A stretch of 8,838 nt of DNA. Source: Gemmobacter sp. (lineage in GTDB: Bacteria; Pseudomonadota; Alphaproteobacteria; Rhodobacterales; Rhodobacteraceae). The stretch lies in the NCBI GenBank assembly GCA_030656535.1, contig JAUSPL010000291.1, positions 1 to 8,838 on the forward strand, written 5' to 3'. The position numbers and the translations under genes are program-made. Numbering within the stretch: position 1 is the first letter of the stretch; every line of letters starts with the position of its first letter. The notes beneath the pieces are model-generated. The model was given only the letters and a program-made list of their open reading frames with translations. It was not told where the DNA came from and did not search any database. Shown here piece by piece: positions 1 through 6,800 of this stretch.

Positions 1-448
1 TTTTGCCTGATTCTCAGGCGGGGCTGTGTCGGCGTCTGGCCCGAAGTTCCAAGAACTGCCGCGACCGACATCTTGTTGCTGTCGCGGATGATTTCCAGTG
101 TGACCGTCGGTTCGGGGGACCGCAGGCCGATCAGATAACGCAAGGCCGCCGCATCGGTGACAGCCGCGCCGTCCAGCGCGACAATGACGTCGCGGGGCCG
201 CAACCCTGCCGCTTGGGCAGCGCTTCCGAGCACGACCTGCCCGATCAACGCGCCGCCGGGGGCGCCAAGGCCAAGGGCCCGCGCCAAATCCGGGGTCACA
301 TCCTGAAGGATGACGCCCAACTGACCGCGCCGCACCTGTCCGTCGCGCACCAACTGGCCCGCAATCGCCATCGCCATATCCACCGGAATCGCAAACCCGA
401 TCCCGGCTGATCCCTGTGACGGGGTCAGGATGGCGGTGTTGATGCCGA

Positions 449-468
449 CTAGGGCCCGTGGACATTCA
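449..468 (+). repeat. Left terminal inverted repeat with CTAG target copy
   Basis: CTAG followed by GGCCCGTGGACATTCA is a perfect 20-base inverted match to 1276-1295. The match stops at base 469, so the terminal repeat itself is about 16-18 bp and the outer bases are the target duplication. Confidence 0.92.
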
Positions 469-520
469 GGATTCCCATCGGGTCTGATTTCTGATTCAAA
501 CTTCCCAAATGGAGGTTTGA

Positions 521-1278
521 ATGAACGCGCAGCGCTTTGTGGTGACGGATCGTGTTTGGGAGCGGCTTGAGCCGCATTTGCGGGGAAAAGCCAGCGACGC
601 GGGAGCCACGGCGAAGGATAATCGCCTGTTTCTGGAGGGAGTCTTCTGGCGGGTTCGGACCGGCTCGCCGTGGCGCGACCTGCCGCCCGCTTTCGGGAAC
701 TGGAACAGCCAGTTCCGGCGGTTCCGCAGATGGGCCAAGGCGGGTGTGTTCGAGAGTCTTTTCAACGCCATGAGCGGTGATCCCGACCTCGAATACGCGC
801 TTATCGACGGCACAATCGTTCAGGTTCACCAGAAGGCAACCGGCGCAAAAGGGGGACTCGGTCTCAGGCCATCGGGCGCTCGCGCGGGGGCCTGACGACC
901 AAGATCGTCGCGCTGGTCGATTCGCTCGGCAATCTGGTCCGCTTCCTGCTGCTTCCCGGCCAGGCGCATGACATGAAGGGCGTAGCACCCCTGATCCGCG
1001 ATGTCTCTTTCGGCGCGCTCATGGCGGATAAAGCGTTCGATGCGAATTGGCTCCTGGAAGAACTGGACGCGCGCGGCACAACTGCTGTGATCCCGCCAAA
1101 AACCAACCGCAAACATCAGCGGGACTATGACGCTGACGCCTACAAGTGGCGGCATCTGGTTGAAAACTACTTCGCGAAGATTAAGGAATTCAGAGGCATA
1201 GCGACACGCTACGACAAAACAGATTGCAGCTACACAGCCAGTTGGAACCTTGCCGCTATCTTGATTGCATCAAGATGA
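521..1278 (+). CDS. IS5-family DDE transposase made by -1 frameshift (OrfA 521-895, OrfB frame to 1278)
   Basis: This enzyme cuts and joins the element ends. The start ATG at 521 has a strong GGAGG (511-515) five bases upstream. The first frame ends at 895; the second continues through 973-1278. A -1 shift at the A4G5 run (847-855) gives one 252-residue protein reading AKGGTRSQAIGRSRGGLTTK across the joint, which is the expected family sequence. In joined numbering the catalytic residues are D96 (LIDGT), D170 (MADKAFD) and E215 (LVENYF). The signature Y-(2)-R-(3)-E-(6)-K is intact at Y208, R211, E215 and K222. The N-terminal RVWERLEPHL and WRDLPPAFGNW are typical of the group's small OrfA. 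Length and motifs suggest a functional transposase. Confidence 0.92.
847..856 (+). other. Candidate programmed -1 ribosomal frameshift site
   Basis: The run AAAAGGGGGA is read in the first frame as AAA GGG GGA. Slipping back one base on the G run moves the ribosome into the second transposase frame and gives continuous family sequence. Two-frame transposases with -1 shifting are known in the IS427 group. A simple mutation that broke a single-frame gene is the alternative. Confidence 0.65.
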
Positions 1279-1295
1279 ATGTCCACGGGCCCTAG
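1276..1295 (-). repeat. Right terminal inverted repeat with CTAG target copy
   Basis: TGAATGTCCACGGGCC followed by CTAG is the exact reverse complement of the left end. The transposase stop codon TGA (1276-1278) lies at the inner edge of this repeat, so the coding region ends inside the terminal repeat. Confidence 0.92.
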
Positions 1296-1700
1296 TTCGA
1301 CCGCCAGATTGACCAGCGCGCCCCCGGAATTTCCGGGGTTGATCGAGGCATCTGTCTGGATGAAGTTCTCATACCCCTCGATCCCCAAGCCCCGGCGACC
1401 AAGGGCGCTGACAATGCCCAGCGTGACCCTCTGCTCCAGCCCGAAGGGGTTGCCGATTGCCACGACATAGTCACCGACCCGCAGCGAGGATGACCGACCG
1501 ATGGGAATTTCTGCCAGTCCCACTTGCGCGATGCGCAGTGCTGCAACGTCGGTTTCGGGATCGACCCCTACCACCTTAGCCTAGGTTTCGGTGCCGTCCA
1601 TCAGGCGCACCGTGATTTGCCTGGCATTTGCCACAACATGGGCATTGGTCAGCAGCAATCCTTGGGCCGCATCGACGATCATCACCGGGACATATGCGGA

Positions 1701-1949
1701 TTACGTCGCGGCCCTGAATTCCGGCGGTGGCTGATCGAAGGGCAGTTCGGTCGGGGTTTCAGGTTCGCGTTCGGGCGGGAAATCCGCAGGGGACTCAGGG
1801 GGTGCGACGGGGGGCGTCTCTGATGGGGTGTCGCCGGGCGCTTCGGACGGGCTGTTGCCCGGCACTTCGATCGGGGGGAGCCCCATGTGTGCCATCTTGG
1901 GGGCCGAGGACAGGCGGAATTTGGGCGGTGTGGGGTTGGAAAGCTGCAA
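1701..1949 (-). CDS. Short proline-rich hypothetical protein
   Basis: I do not recognise a named family. The reading frame codes for a low-complexity protein dominated by proline, glutamate and threonine, with repeated P-x-x-x-P spacing (PPIEVPGNSPSEAPGD, then TPPVAPPESPADFPPEREP). No membrane segment is visible. The start is uncertain: TTG at 1947-1949 gives 82 residues, and an ATG at 1893-1895 (MAHMGLPPIEV) gives 64; neither has a good ribosome binding site. It ends at a TAA (1701-1703) and is in frame with the protease remnant just downstream, so it could be a small gene that abuts the protease after a deletion, or an upstream part of that broken region. It is divergent from the gene at 2080 and would share the FNR-type site at 2010-2023. 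Confidence 0.4.
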   Translation of the reverse strand: MQLSNPTPPKFRLSSAPKMAHMGLPPIEVPGNSPSEAPGDTPSETPPVAPPESPADFPPEREPETPTELPFDQPPPEFRAAT

Positions 1950-2009
1950 GGCTGTTGATCCAATGATAAGGTTGCAAACGCATTTTCAACACTCCTGCCT
2001 GGCCATGCA

Positions 2010-2023
2010 TTGATGGTCATCAA
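2010..2023. promoter_or_regulatory. Perfect FNR/FnrL-type binding site (TTGAT-N4-ATCAA)
   Basis: TTGATGGTCATCAA matches the classical FNR consensus at all ten defined positions and sits inside a longer palindrome (CATTGATG-gt-CATCAATG, 2008-2025). Its centre (2016.5) is 63.5 bases before the ATG at 2080. If it acts as a class II activator site (centre at -41.5), the -10 element should lie near 2046; CAGAAT at 2045-2050 fits, leaving a leader of about 22 bases. The related regulators Dnr and NnrR can use similar sites, so the precise regulator is open. It could also serve the minus-strand ORF ending at 1949. Confidence 0.8.
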
Positions 2024-2079
2024 TGAAGCTCAGCAGAAGGCGCGCAGAATGCCCGTACTTGGTCCAGGAGGAGTTTGTC

Positions 2080-3300
2080 ATGCGGGCTTCATCACGCGCC
2101 ATTGCGCTGCTTGGGTCGGTCCTTTGGGCTGCTGCGACAGTCTCTCCGCTTTTGGCCGAGACGGCGCTGCAGACGAATGGCACCGATACCTTCATCACGG
2201 CATCCTCCGGCATGCCGGAATTGCAGGCGCCGGGTGATGTCTTCGCATCGGGCGGGGCGGTGCTGACAAAGGGGCGCGTGGCAGGCGACGCCCATGTGGC
2301 GGGCTTTGATCTTGATCTGGAGGCAGAAGTGGCCGGCGATCTGTATGCCGCCGGTGCCACTGCCACGTTGCGTGCGCCGGTGGGCGGCGATCTGTCGATG
2401 ATCGGCTTTTCCCTGCGCACCACCGACACTGCGGTCATAACGGGCAATGCCAGGATGCTGGGCAGCACGATCACGATCGATGGGCCCGTCGAAGGGGCGC
2501 TGGCTGCGACCGGGGGTGAGGTCGCACTGAATGCCGCCGTCACCGGGGATGCATTGCTGCAGGGCGGCACGATCACCTTTGGCCCCAGGGCGCGCATTTC
2601 CGGCACGCTGACATATTCGGCCCCCGAGCCCGTGACCATCCCGCCCGAGGTCATTCCCGCCGGGCGGGTGGTCTATCACAAGACCCCACCCCTGATGGCC
2701 CGGTTCGAGCACATGCGCGACCAGCGCGATGGCTGGCCGGGCCGCGACATGCCGGCATTGCCCGGTACCCTTGCCCTCGTGACAGCGTTTCTGGTGACGC
2801 TGGGGTTTCTGATCTTGCTGGGCGGGGCGCTTCTGGCGCTGGCCCCGCAGCGGGTTGAGACCTTGCGTCGGTCGGGAACGCAACGGCCTGCGCTGATGGT
2901 TCTGTTCGGATTGCTGGGCATTGCCACGCTGATGGGGCTGGTACCCGTCGCGGTGATGACGGTGATTGGCCTGCCCTTCGTGCCAATCGTGGTGCTGGCG
3001 ATCCTCGTGGTCTGGACGCTTGGCTATGTGTTTGGGGCCTATGTGGTGGCGCTGCGGTTGTATCTGGCCTTTGACGGGCACGAAGATCCGGGACTGGGGC
3101 TGCGAATTGCTCTGCTTGGTTGTGGGGTGCTGGTATTTTCGCTGCTGAACTTTGTGCCGGTGCTGGGCTGGATGGTGAACTTCGTGCTGGTGCTGTTCGG
3201 GATCGGGGCGCTGTCAACCGGCATGCTGCGGGCGCTTGCTGCGCGCCTCCCGCAAGAGCCGGTTGCAGGCCAACCGCCGCCTTCGGTCCCCGCGGGGTGA
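2080..3300 (+). CDS. Exported bactofilin-like repeat protein with multi-pass membrane C-terminus
   Basis: The product is 406 residues. I chose ATG 2080 because AGGAGGAG (2066-2073) lies six bases upstream and because it opens a clear signal peptide: RASSR, then a hydrophobic run, with likely cleavage after A26 (SPLLA|E). The in-frame ATG at 2023 lies inside the FNR-type palindrome and is unlikely. Residues about 47-180 are short hydrophobic and glycine repeats (GDVFASGGAVLTKGRVAGDAHV; GDLYAAGATATL; GDLSMIG; GNARMLGSTI; GALAATGG; GDALLQGG), as in the beta-solenoid of bactofilin or polymer-forming cytoskeletal proteins. After a linker, residues about 227-256, 271-292, 297-330 and 341-376 are hydrophobic membrane segments, and the protein ends in a short proline-rich tail. 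The combination suggests an extracytoplasmic solenoid anchored in the inner membrane. No catalytic motif is seen and the function is unknown. The gene stands alone and is preceded by a perfect FNR-type site. Confidence 0.85.
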   Translation: MRASSRAIALLGSVLWAAATVSPLLAETALQTNGTDTFITASSGMPELQAPGDVFASGGAVLTKGRVAGDAHVAGFDLDLEAEVAGDLYAAGATATLRAPVGGDLSMIGFSLRTTDTAVITGNARMLGSTITIDGPVEGALAATGGEVALNAAVTGDALLQGGTITFGPRARISGTLTYSAPEPVTIPPEVIPAGRVVYHKTPPLMARFEHMRDQRDGWPGRDMPALPGTLALVTAFLVTLGFLILLGGALLALAPQRVETLRRSGTQRPALMVLFGLLGIATLMGLVPVAVMTVIGLPFVPIVVLAILVVWTLGYVFGAYVVALRLYLAFDGHEDPGLGLRIALLGCGVLVFSLLNFVPVLGWMVNFVLVLFGIGALSTGMLRALAARLPQEPVAGQPPPSVPAG

Positions 3301-3575
3301 TGCGAGGGCGGCCTTGCGCGTCCCGTGGCGCAAGGTCCTGACTTGGTACAGGCGCAGGACTGCTGCCGATCCTTGCCCTGAGACAAGGCAAGCAGTTCGT
3401 CTGAGCGGGAAAGGCAACGCAACGCGGTATGACCCTCTGCTGTCTTGAGGGTGTGGAGTGGCCACGCCCTGACCGCGTTCAACGCGAACCTGCCGCGTCC
3501 TGGCAATGATGCAGGTGATCTTCTTGTGCGAGGTGTCTCAGGGTCACTTGGCCATTCAGACAGGGGCGCACACGC
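3301..3575. other. Gene-poor spacer
   Basis: Apart from the hairpin at 3312-3335 I see no convincing gene here. The open frames are interrupted or are shadows in poor codon context. I found no RNA gene or FNR-type site. Confidence 0.5.
3312..3335 (+). terminator. Hairpin downstream of the 2080-3300 gene
   Basis: CCTTGCGC (3312-3319) pairs perfectly with GCGCAAGG (3328-3335) across an 8-base loop, starting 11 bases after the stop codon. There is no T run after it, so it may be a weak intrinsic terminator or a 3'-end stabiliser. Confidence 0.45.
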
Positions 3576-3842
3576 ATGCCGACGGTACTCACCGTGAAAA
3601 GCCAACGCAAATCAGTCGCCTGCAAAGGAACTGGTGCAGGTGACCCCTGCCACGTTCTGGGCCCGTATCCCGGAACCGCAGTCGCCGCTTTGGCCGATCT
3701 TGGCCTGACTGATCCGGAAATCGCGGGCGGTTTCCGTAGCCAGCCTGAACGCATCACGCGATTGCGGGTCAACACCGCGCCTGAATTGCAGATGGTATGC
3801 AAGGGCAGTGCGGGCGTGACGCCCGTGTCCGACCGAGATTAA
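3576..3842 (+). CDS. Hypothetical 88-residue protein, doubtful
   Basis: I do not recognise this protein. The frame is open for 88 codons from ATG 3576, but no good ribosome binding site precedes it. The first 30 residues look irregular. The middle, ALADLGLTDPEIAGGFRSQPERITRLRV (about residues 38-65, split here as ALADLGLTDPEI and QPERITRLRV), reads like a small helix-turn-helix unit: a GLTDPEIA helix, a turn, then a PERITRLR helix. That pattern resembles DNA-binding segments in small alphaproteobacterial proteins, but this is only visual resemblance. The frame stands alone between two noncoding stretches. It may be a real small regulator, a remnant, or chance. Confidence 0.35.
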   Translation: MPTVLTVKSQRKSVACKGTGAGDPCHVLGPYPGTAVAALADLGLTDPEIAGGFRSQPERITRLRVNTAPELQMVCKGSAGVTPVSDRD

Positions 3843-3852
3843 ATTGTCACGC

Positions 3853-3873
3853 CGACCCCTCACTTGGGGGTCG
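3853..3873. terminator. Short GC-rich hairpin after the small ORF
   Basis: CGACCCC (3853-3859) pairs with GGGGTCG (3867-3873) across a 7-base loop, 11 bases after the stop at 3842. There is no T run on either strand, so termination is only a possibility. Confidence 0.3.
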
Positions 3874-4002
3874 TGGTGCTGAAAAACGTCGATGAACCGG
3901 AACGGTCAAGATCAGATGCATGTCCCGGATCATGGCAAACGCCCGGATCATCTGCGGGCGGAGAGCGGTTCTGTTCCCAAGCCAAACCTTCCAGCGAAGA
4001 AC

Positions 4003-4662
4003 TTATGTCTGTGAAGGCTTCACCTGCGGTCGATGAGATGCGAGGGTTTGGATCACTTCTGCATCCTCGACTTGCGGGAAATCGCGGTAGTGGGCGCCGA
4101 CGGCGTGGAAGATCTGCGGAATGGCAAGACAGATGATTTCATCGGCAAATGGCCGCAGCGCCGCGACCGCCTCGGTGGACGCCACGGGAACCGCGAGCAC
4201 GATCCGCTTTGGAGCCGCCGTGCGGAGCGCAAGCAACGCGGCCTTTGCCGTCGCACCTGTTGCGATCCCGTCATCGACAAGAATCACCGTCTTGCCTGCC
4301 AAATCAATCGGCGCGCGGTCGTTCAGATACAGCCCATGACGGCGGCGCAACTCGACGCGCTCTGCGTCGGCCAGCTGTTCAATGTCGTGCGTGTCCAGCC
4401 CTGCCATCGCTGCCACTTCGGGGTTGGTCACCATCGTCTGGCCATCCGGCCCCGCGATCGCGCCGACAGCCAGTTCGCGGTGGCCGGGGACACCGATCTT
4501 GCGGACCAGCATCAGATCAAGCGGGGCGTTCAATGCCTCGGCGATGCGCGCGGCAACCGGTACTCCACCGCGCGGCAGAGCCAAGATGACCGGTGCCTGA
4601 TCACGCATCGCAAGCAGGTGCCGGGCCAGTTCACGTCCCGCTTCGTCCCGATCGGCAAACAT
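4003..4662 (-). CDS. Phosphoribosyltransferase-domain protein (COG1926-like)
   Basis: The product is a 219-residue cytoplasmic protein of the type I phosphoribosyltransferase fold. The PRPP-binding motif is intact at residues 126-138 (VILVDDGIATGAT). An upstream loop RGGVPVA (31-37) and the segment VRKIGVPGHRELAVGAIA (53-70) are characteristic of the predicted phosphoribosyltransferases grouped as COG1926; the true substrate is not known for this group. I chose the ATG at 4660-4662 because AAAGGGG lies about five bases upstream; a longer reading from 4692 would add ten unlikely residues. It is divergent from the methyltransferase-esterase gene, with 134 bases between the two starts, and the FNR-type site at 4728-4741 lies between them (centre about 72 bases from this start). 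In other bacteria this domain is fused to Ere-like or hydrolase domains, which occur here as neighbouring genes. Confidence 0.88.
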   Translation of the reverse strand: MFADRDEAGRELARHLLAMRDQAPVILALPRGGVPVAARIAEALNAPLDLMLVRKIGVPGHRELAVGAIAGPDGQTMVTNPEVAAMAGLDTHDIEQLADAERVELRRRHGLYLNDRAPIDLAGKTVILVDDGIATGATAKAALLALRTAAPKRIVLAVPVASTEAVAALRPFADEIICLAIPQIFHAVGAHYRDFPQVEDAEVIQTLASHRPQVKPSQT

Positions 4663-4727
4663 GAAAGCCCCTTTGCATTTCAAGAAACCCATGGCGTGCA
4701 GATTTCATGCAACGAGGGACGCACGCA

Positions 4728-4741
4728 TTGACCGCCATCAC
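4728..4741. promoter_or_regulatory. FNR-type site, 8 of 10 consensus positions
   Basis: TTGACCGCCATCAC matches TTGAT-N4-ATCAA except for the last base of each half. Its centre (4734.5) is 62.5 bases before ATG 4797, nearly the same as for the perfect site at 2010-2023. A class II promoter would put the -10 near 4764; GGCAAT at 4762-4767 is a weak match. TTGACC could instead be read as a sigma70 -35 box, but no good -10 follows at 16-18 bases. Confidence 0.5.
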
Positions 4742-4796
4742 TGCCGGCCAACCGATTCACAGGCAATCCTGGCCTTTCTGAAGGGGAGTGTCGAAT

Positions 4797-6800
4797 ATGG
4801 AAGACCCTGCAAGACTGCGTTGGGACATGGTCAGCCGCCAGATCGTCGCGCGCGGCGTGCGAAGTGACAAGGTCCTGTCAGCGATGCGTCTGATCCCGCG
4901 TCATGAGTTTCTGCCAGAACACCTGCGCGACATCGCCTATGAAGACCGGCCGGTTCCCGTGGCGGACGGTCTTACGCTGATCCAGCCCTATGTCGTGGCC
5001 TACATGATCGAGGCGCTGGGACTGAAGGGCGGCGAAAAGGTGCTCGAGATCGGCGCGGGTACTGGCTATGTCGCGGCTGTTCTGGCCGTGATCGCGGGGC
5101 AGGTTTTCATCATCGAACGCGTCGGCCAACATGCCGAAATTGCCGCCTCCACCCTGATCGACATCGGATGCCGGAATTTTCATCTGCGGCACGACGACGG
5201 CACCCAAGGGTGGATCGAAGAGGCACCGTTTGACGCGATCCTGGTGTCGGGGGGCGCGCCCTTTGTGCCGGAAGTGCTGAAAAATCAGCTTGCCCCCGGT
5301 GGCCGCATGGTGGTGCCGGTCGGCCATGACCCGCGCGCGCAGGAGCTTGTCAGGGTCACGCGCCACGACCACGGCCAGTTCGTGCAAGAAGATCTGGCGG
5401 ATCTTCGCTTTGTCACGCTGATCGGCAATCAGGGGTGGGAGGGAGAGCCGCCCGAACCCGACATCGGGTCGGCGCAGATCCTGGCCACCCCGCCCAAAAC
5501 GCCCCAGACCCTGCCAGACCTGATCGCGCGCCATGCCGAGGCGTTCCAAAGCGTCGAGATGGCAGATCTGACGCCGCTGGTCGACCGGATCGGGGATCGC
5601 CGCGTCGTCTTGATCGGCGAGGCGAGCCACGGTACCGCCGAGTTCTACCGCTTTCGCGCCCGGATCACGCAACGTCTGATTGAAGAAAAGGGCTTTACCA
5701 TCGTCGCGGCCGAGGCGGACTGGCCCGATGCCGCCCGGATCGACCACTTTGTGCGCCACCGCGATGCCCCGCCCGCCGATTGGGAGGCATTTGCCCGCTT
5801 TCCGACCTGGATGTGGCGCAACACCGAAATGCACGCCTTCGTCACCTGGTTGCATGGCTGGAACGCGGGCAAGCCCGCCCCGTTGCGCGCCGGATTTTTC
5901 GGGCTGGACCTATACAGCCTGTTCACCTCGGCCCGCGCCATCATCGACTATCTTCAGGACGTCGATCCAGACCTTGCCACTTTAGCCCGCGCCCGTTTCA
6001 GTTGCCTCGGCCCGTGGGAGGCCGACCCCGCCGCTTACGGCCATGCCGCCTTGATCGGCGCCTACCGCGAGTGTGCAGAGGACGTCACGCAAGTGCTGGT
6101 CGATCTGCACCGCAAGCGTCTTGAGTATGTCCGCAACGATGGGGAACGCCTGTTCGATGCGCAGCAGAGTGCCTATCTTGTCACCAATGCCGAGCGCTAT
6201 TACCGCGTGATGTATTACGGTTCGCGCGCGTCCTGGAACCTGCGAGACGGGCATATGTTCGAGACCTTGCAGAATGTGATGCAGCATCACGGCCCCACGG
6301 CCAAGGCGGTGGTCTGGGCGCACAATTCGCATATCGGCGATGCGCGCGCGACCGAGATGACACGGCGCGGCGAACACAATCTGGGCGAGATGTGCGCGCG
6401 TGGGTTCGGCGATCAGTCTTACCGGATCGGCTTTGGCACTGACCATGGCACTGTGGCTGCCGCAACCGACTGGGGCGGCGCGATGGAGGCAAAGGCCGTG
6501 CGCCCGTCTCACCGTCAAAGCTATGAATACCAGTTCCATCAGACCGGCTTGCCCGGCCTGATCCTGCCGATGCGCCCCGGACAGGAATTGGACGTGGTGA
6601 CAGAGTTGTCGATGCCCCGGCTGGAACGTGCCATCGGCGTGATCTACCGCCCGGAAACCGAGCTTGCGAGCCATTATTTCGAGGCCGAGTTGCCGCGCCA
6701 GTTCGACGAATATGTCTGGATCGACAAGACCACTGCCGTCACGCCGCTGCCCGCCAGACAGACCGGGGGATTGCCCGACACCTACCCCTTCGGGGTCTGA
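4797..6800 (+). CDS. Protein-L-isoaspartate methyltransferase / erythromycin-esterase-like fusion
   Basis: The product is a 667-residue two-domain protein. ATG 4797 is preceded by AAGGGGAG (4781-4788) at eight bases, better than the GTG at 4788. Residues 1 to about 210 are a protein-L-isoaspartate O-methyltransferase, the repair enzyme that methylates damaged aspartyl residues using SAM. The SAM motif is VLEIGAGTGY (82-91), with E107 after the next strand, DDGTQGW (133-139) and LAPGGRMVVPVG (165-176). The usual TISQPY motif reads TLIQPY (60-65), so the conserved serine is isoleucine. After a linker (about 211-240), residues about 241-640 form an Ere-like domain: GEASHGT (274-280; E275, H278), AAEADWPDA (304-312; E306) and VVWAHNSHIGDA (505-516; H509, H512). 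These correspond to the metal or catalytic residues of EreA/EreB. Most chromosomal members are not shown to act on macrolides, so resistance should not be assumed. It is divergent from the phosphoribosyltransferase gene and has an FNR-type site upstream. Confidence 0.92.
   Translation: MEDPARLRWDMVSRQIVARGVRSDKVLSAMRLIPRHEFLPEHLRDIAYEDRPVPVADGLTLIQPYVVAYMIEALGLKGGEKVLEIGAGTGYVAAVLAVIAGQVFIIERVGQHAEIAASTLIDIGCRNFHLRHDDGTQGWIEEAPFDAILVSGGAPFVPEVLKNQLAPGGRMVVPVGHDPRAQELVRVTRHDHGQFVQEDLADLRFVTLIGNQGWEGEPPEPDIGSAQILATPPKTPQTLPDLIARHAEAFQSVEMADLTPLVDRIGDRRVVLIGEASHGTAEFYRFRARITQRLIEEKGFTIVAAEADWPDAARIDHFVRHRDAPPADWEAFARFPTWMWRNTEMHAFVTWLHGWNAGKPAPLRAGFFGLDLYSLFTSARAIIDYLQDVDPDLATLARARFSCLGPWEADPAAYGHAALIGAYRECAEDVTQVLVDLHRKRLEYVRNDGERLFDAQQSAYLVTNAERYYRVMYYGSRASWNLRDGHMFETLQNVMQHHGPTAKAVVWAHNSHIGDARATEMTRRGEHNLGEMCARGFGDQSYRIGFGTDHGTVAAATDWGGAMEAKAVRPSHRQSYEYQFHQTGLPGLILPMRPGQELDVVTELSMPRLERAIGVIYRPETELASHYFEAELPRQFDEYVWIDKTTAVTPLPARQTGGLPDTYPFGV

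Larger units (their letters stand above)
453..1291 (+). mobile_element. IS5-family insertion sequence (IS427-like group), complete
   Basis: This is a compact element of about 840 bp with matching ends: GGCCCGTGGACATTCA at the left (453-468) and its exact reverse complement at the right (1276-1291). Both ends are flanked by CTAG (449-452 and 1292-1295), which reads as a 4-bp target duplication. Because CTAG is itself a palindrome, the boundary could equally be drawn one base wider on each side with TA as the duplication. Joining the flanks with one CTAG copy restores the interrupted protease frame, which independently confirms the boundaries. The element holds one transposase in two overlapping frames, as is usual for this IS group. 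I cannot give an ISfinder name. Confidence 0.93.
1..1700 (-). pseudogene. Do-like (DegP/HtrA) trypsin-family serine protease with PDZ domain, disrupted
   Basis: This is the remnant of a periplasmic-type serine protease read on the minus strand and split by an insertion sequence at 453-1291. All three catalytic residues are visible: His in TNAHVV (codon 1638-1640), Asp in DPETDVAALRI (1548-1550) and Ser in GNSGGAL (1326-1328). Removing the element with one CTAG copy restores the frame exactly (GGALVNLAVEL then VGINTAILTPSQGSAGIGFAIP). A PDZ domain follows (LGVILQDVTPDLARALGL, GSAAQAAGLRPRDVIVALDG) and stays open to the window edge, so the C-terminus lies outside. Besides the insertion there is an in-frame TAG at 1581-1583 in GTET*AKVVG. 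The N-terminus is missing: only YVPVMIVDAAQG precedes the His region, and a TAA at 1701-1703 sits directly upstream, so the signal peptide and first strands of the protease fold are gone. The gene therefore carries several independent lesions. Family assignment is confident; the exact subfamily (DegP, DegQ or DegS-like) is not. Confidence 0.9.

Noticed and set aside
449..988. Long minus-strand frame across the IS element
   Set aside because: It is antisense to the transposase, which has the right motifs and ribosome binding site; the antisense product has no recognisable sequence.
1261..1273. TTGAT-N3-ATCAA, resembling an FNR site
   Set aside because: The spacer is three bases rather than four, and it lies within the 3' end of the transposase coding region near the element end, with no gene start in reach.
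2092..3081. 329-codon minus-strand frame opposite the bactofilin-like gene
   Set aside because: It is a shadow in GC-rich DNA, with a His/Gln/Arg-rich product typical of antisense frames, while the plus strand has a signal peptide, membrane segments and a strong ribosome binding site.
4878..5855. 325-codon minus-strand frame opposite the methyltransferase-Ere gene
   Set aside because: It is antisense to well-recognised enzyme domains and shows no motif of its own.
4797..6800. Macrolide resistance gene
   Set aside because: The Ere-like domain is recognisable, but it is fused to a methyltransferase in a chromosomal stress-gene context. Sequence alone does not support activity on macrolides.
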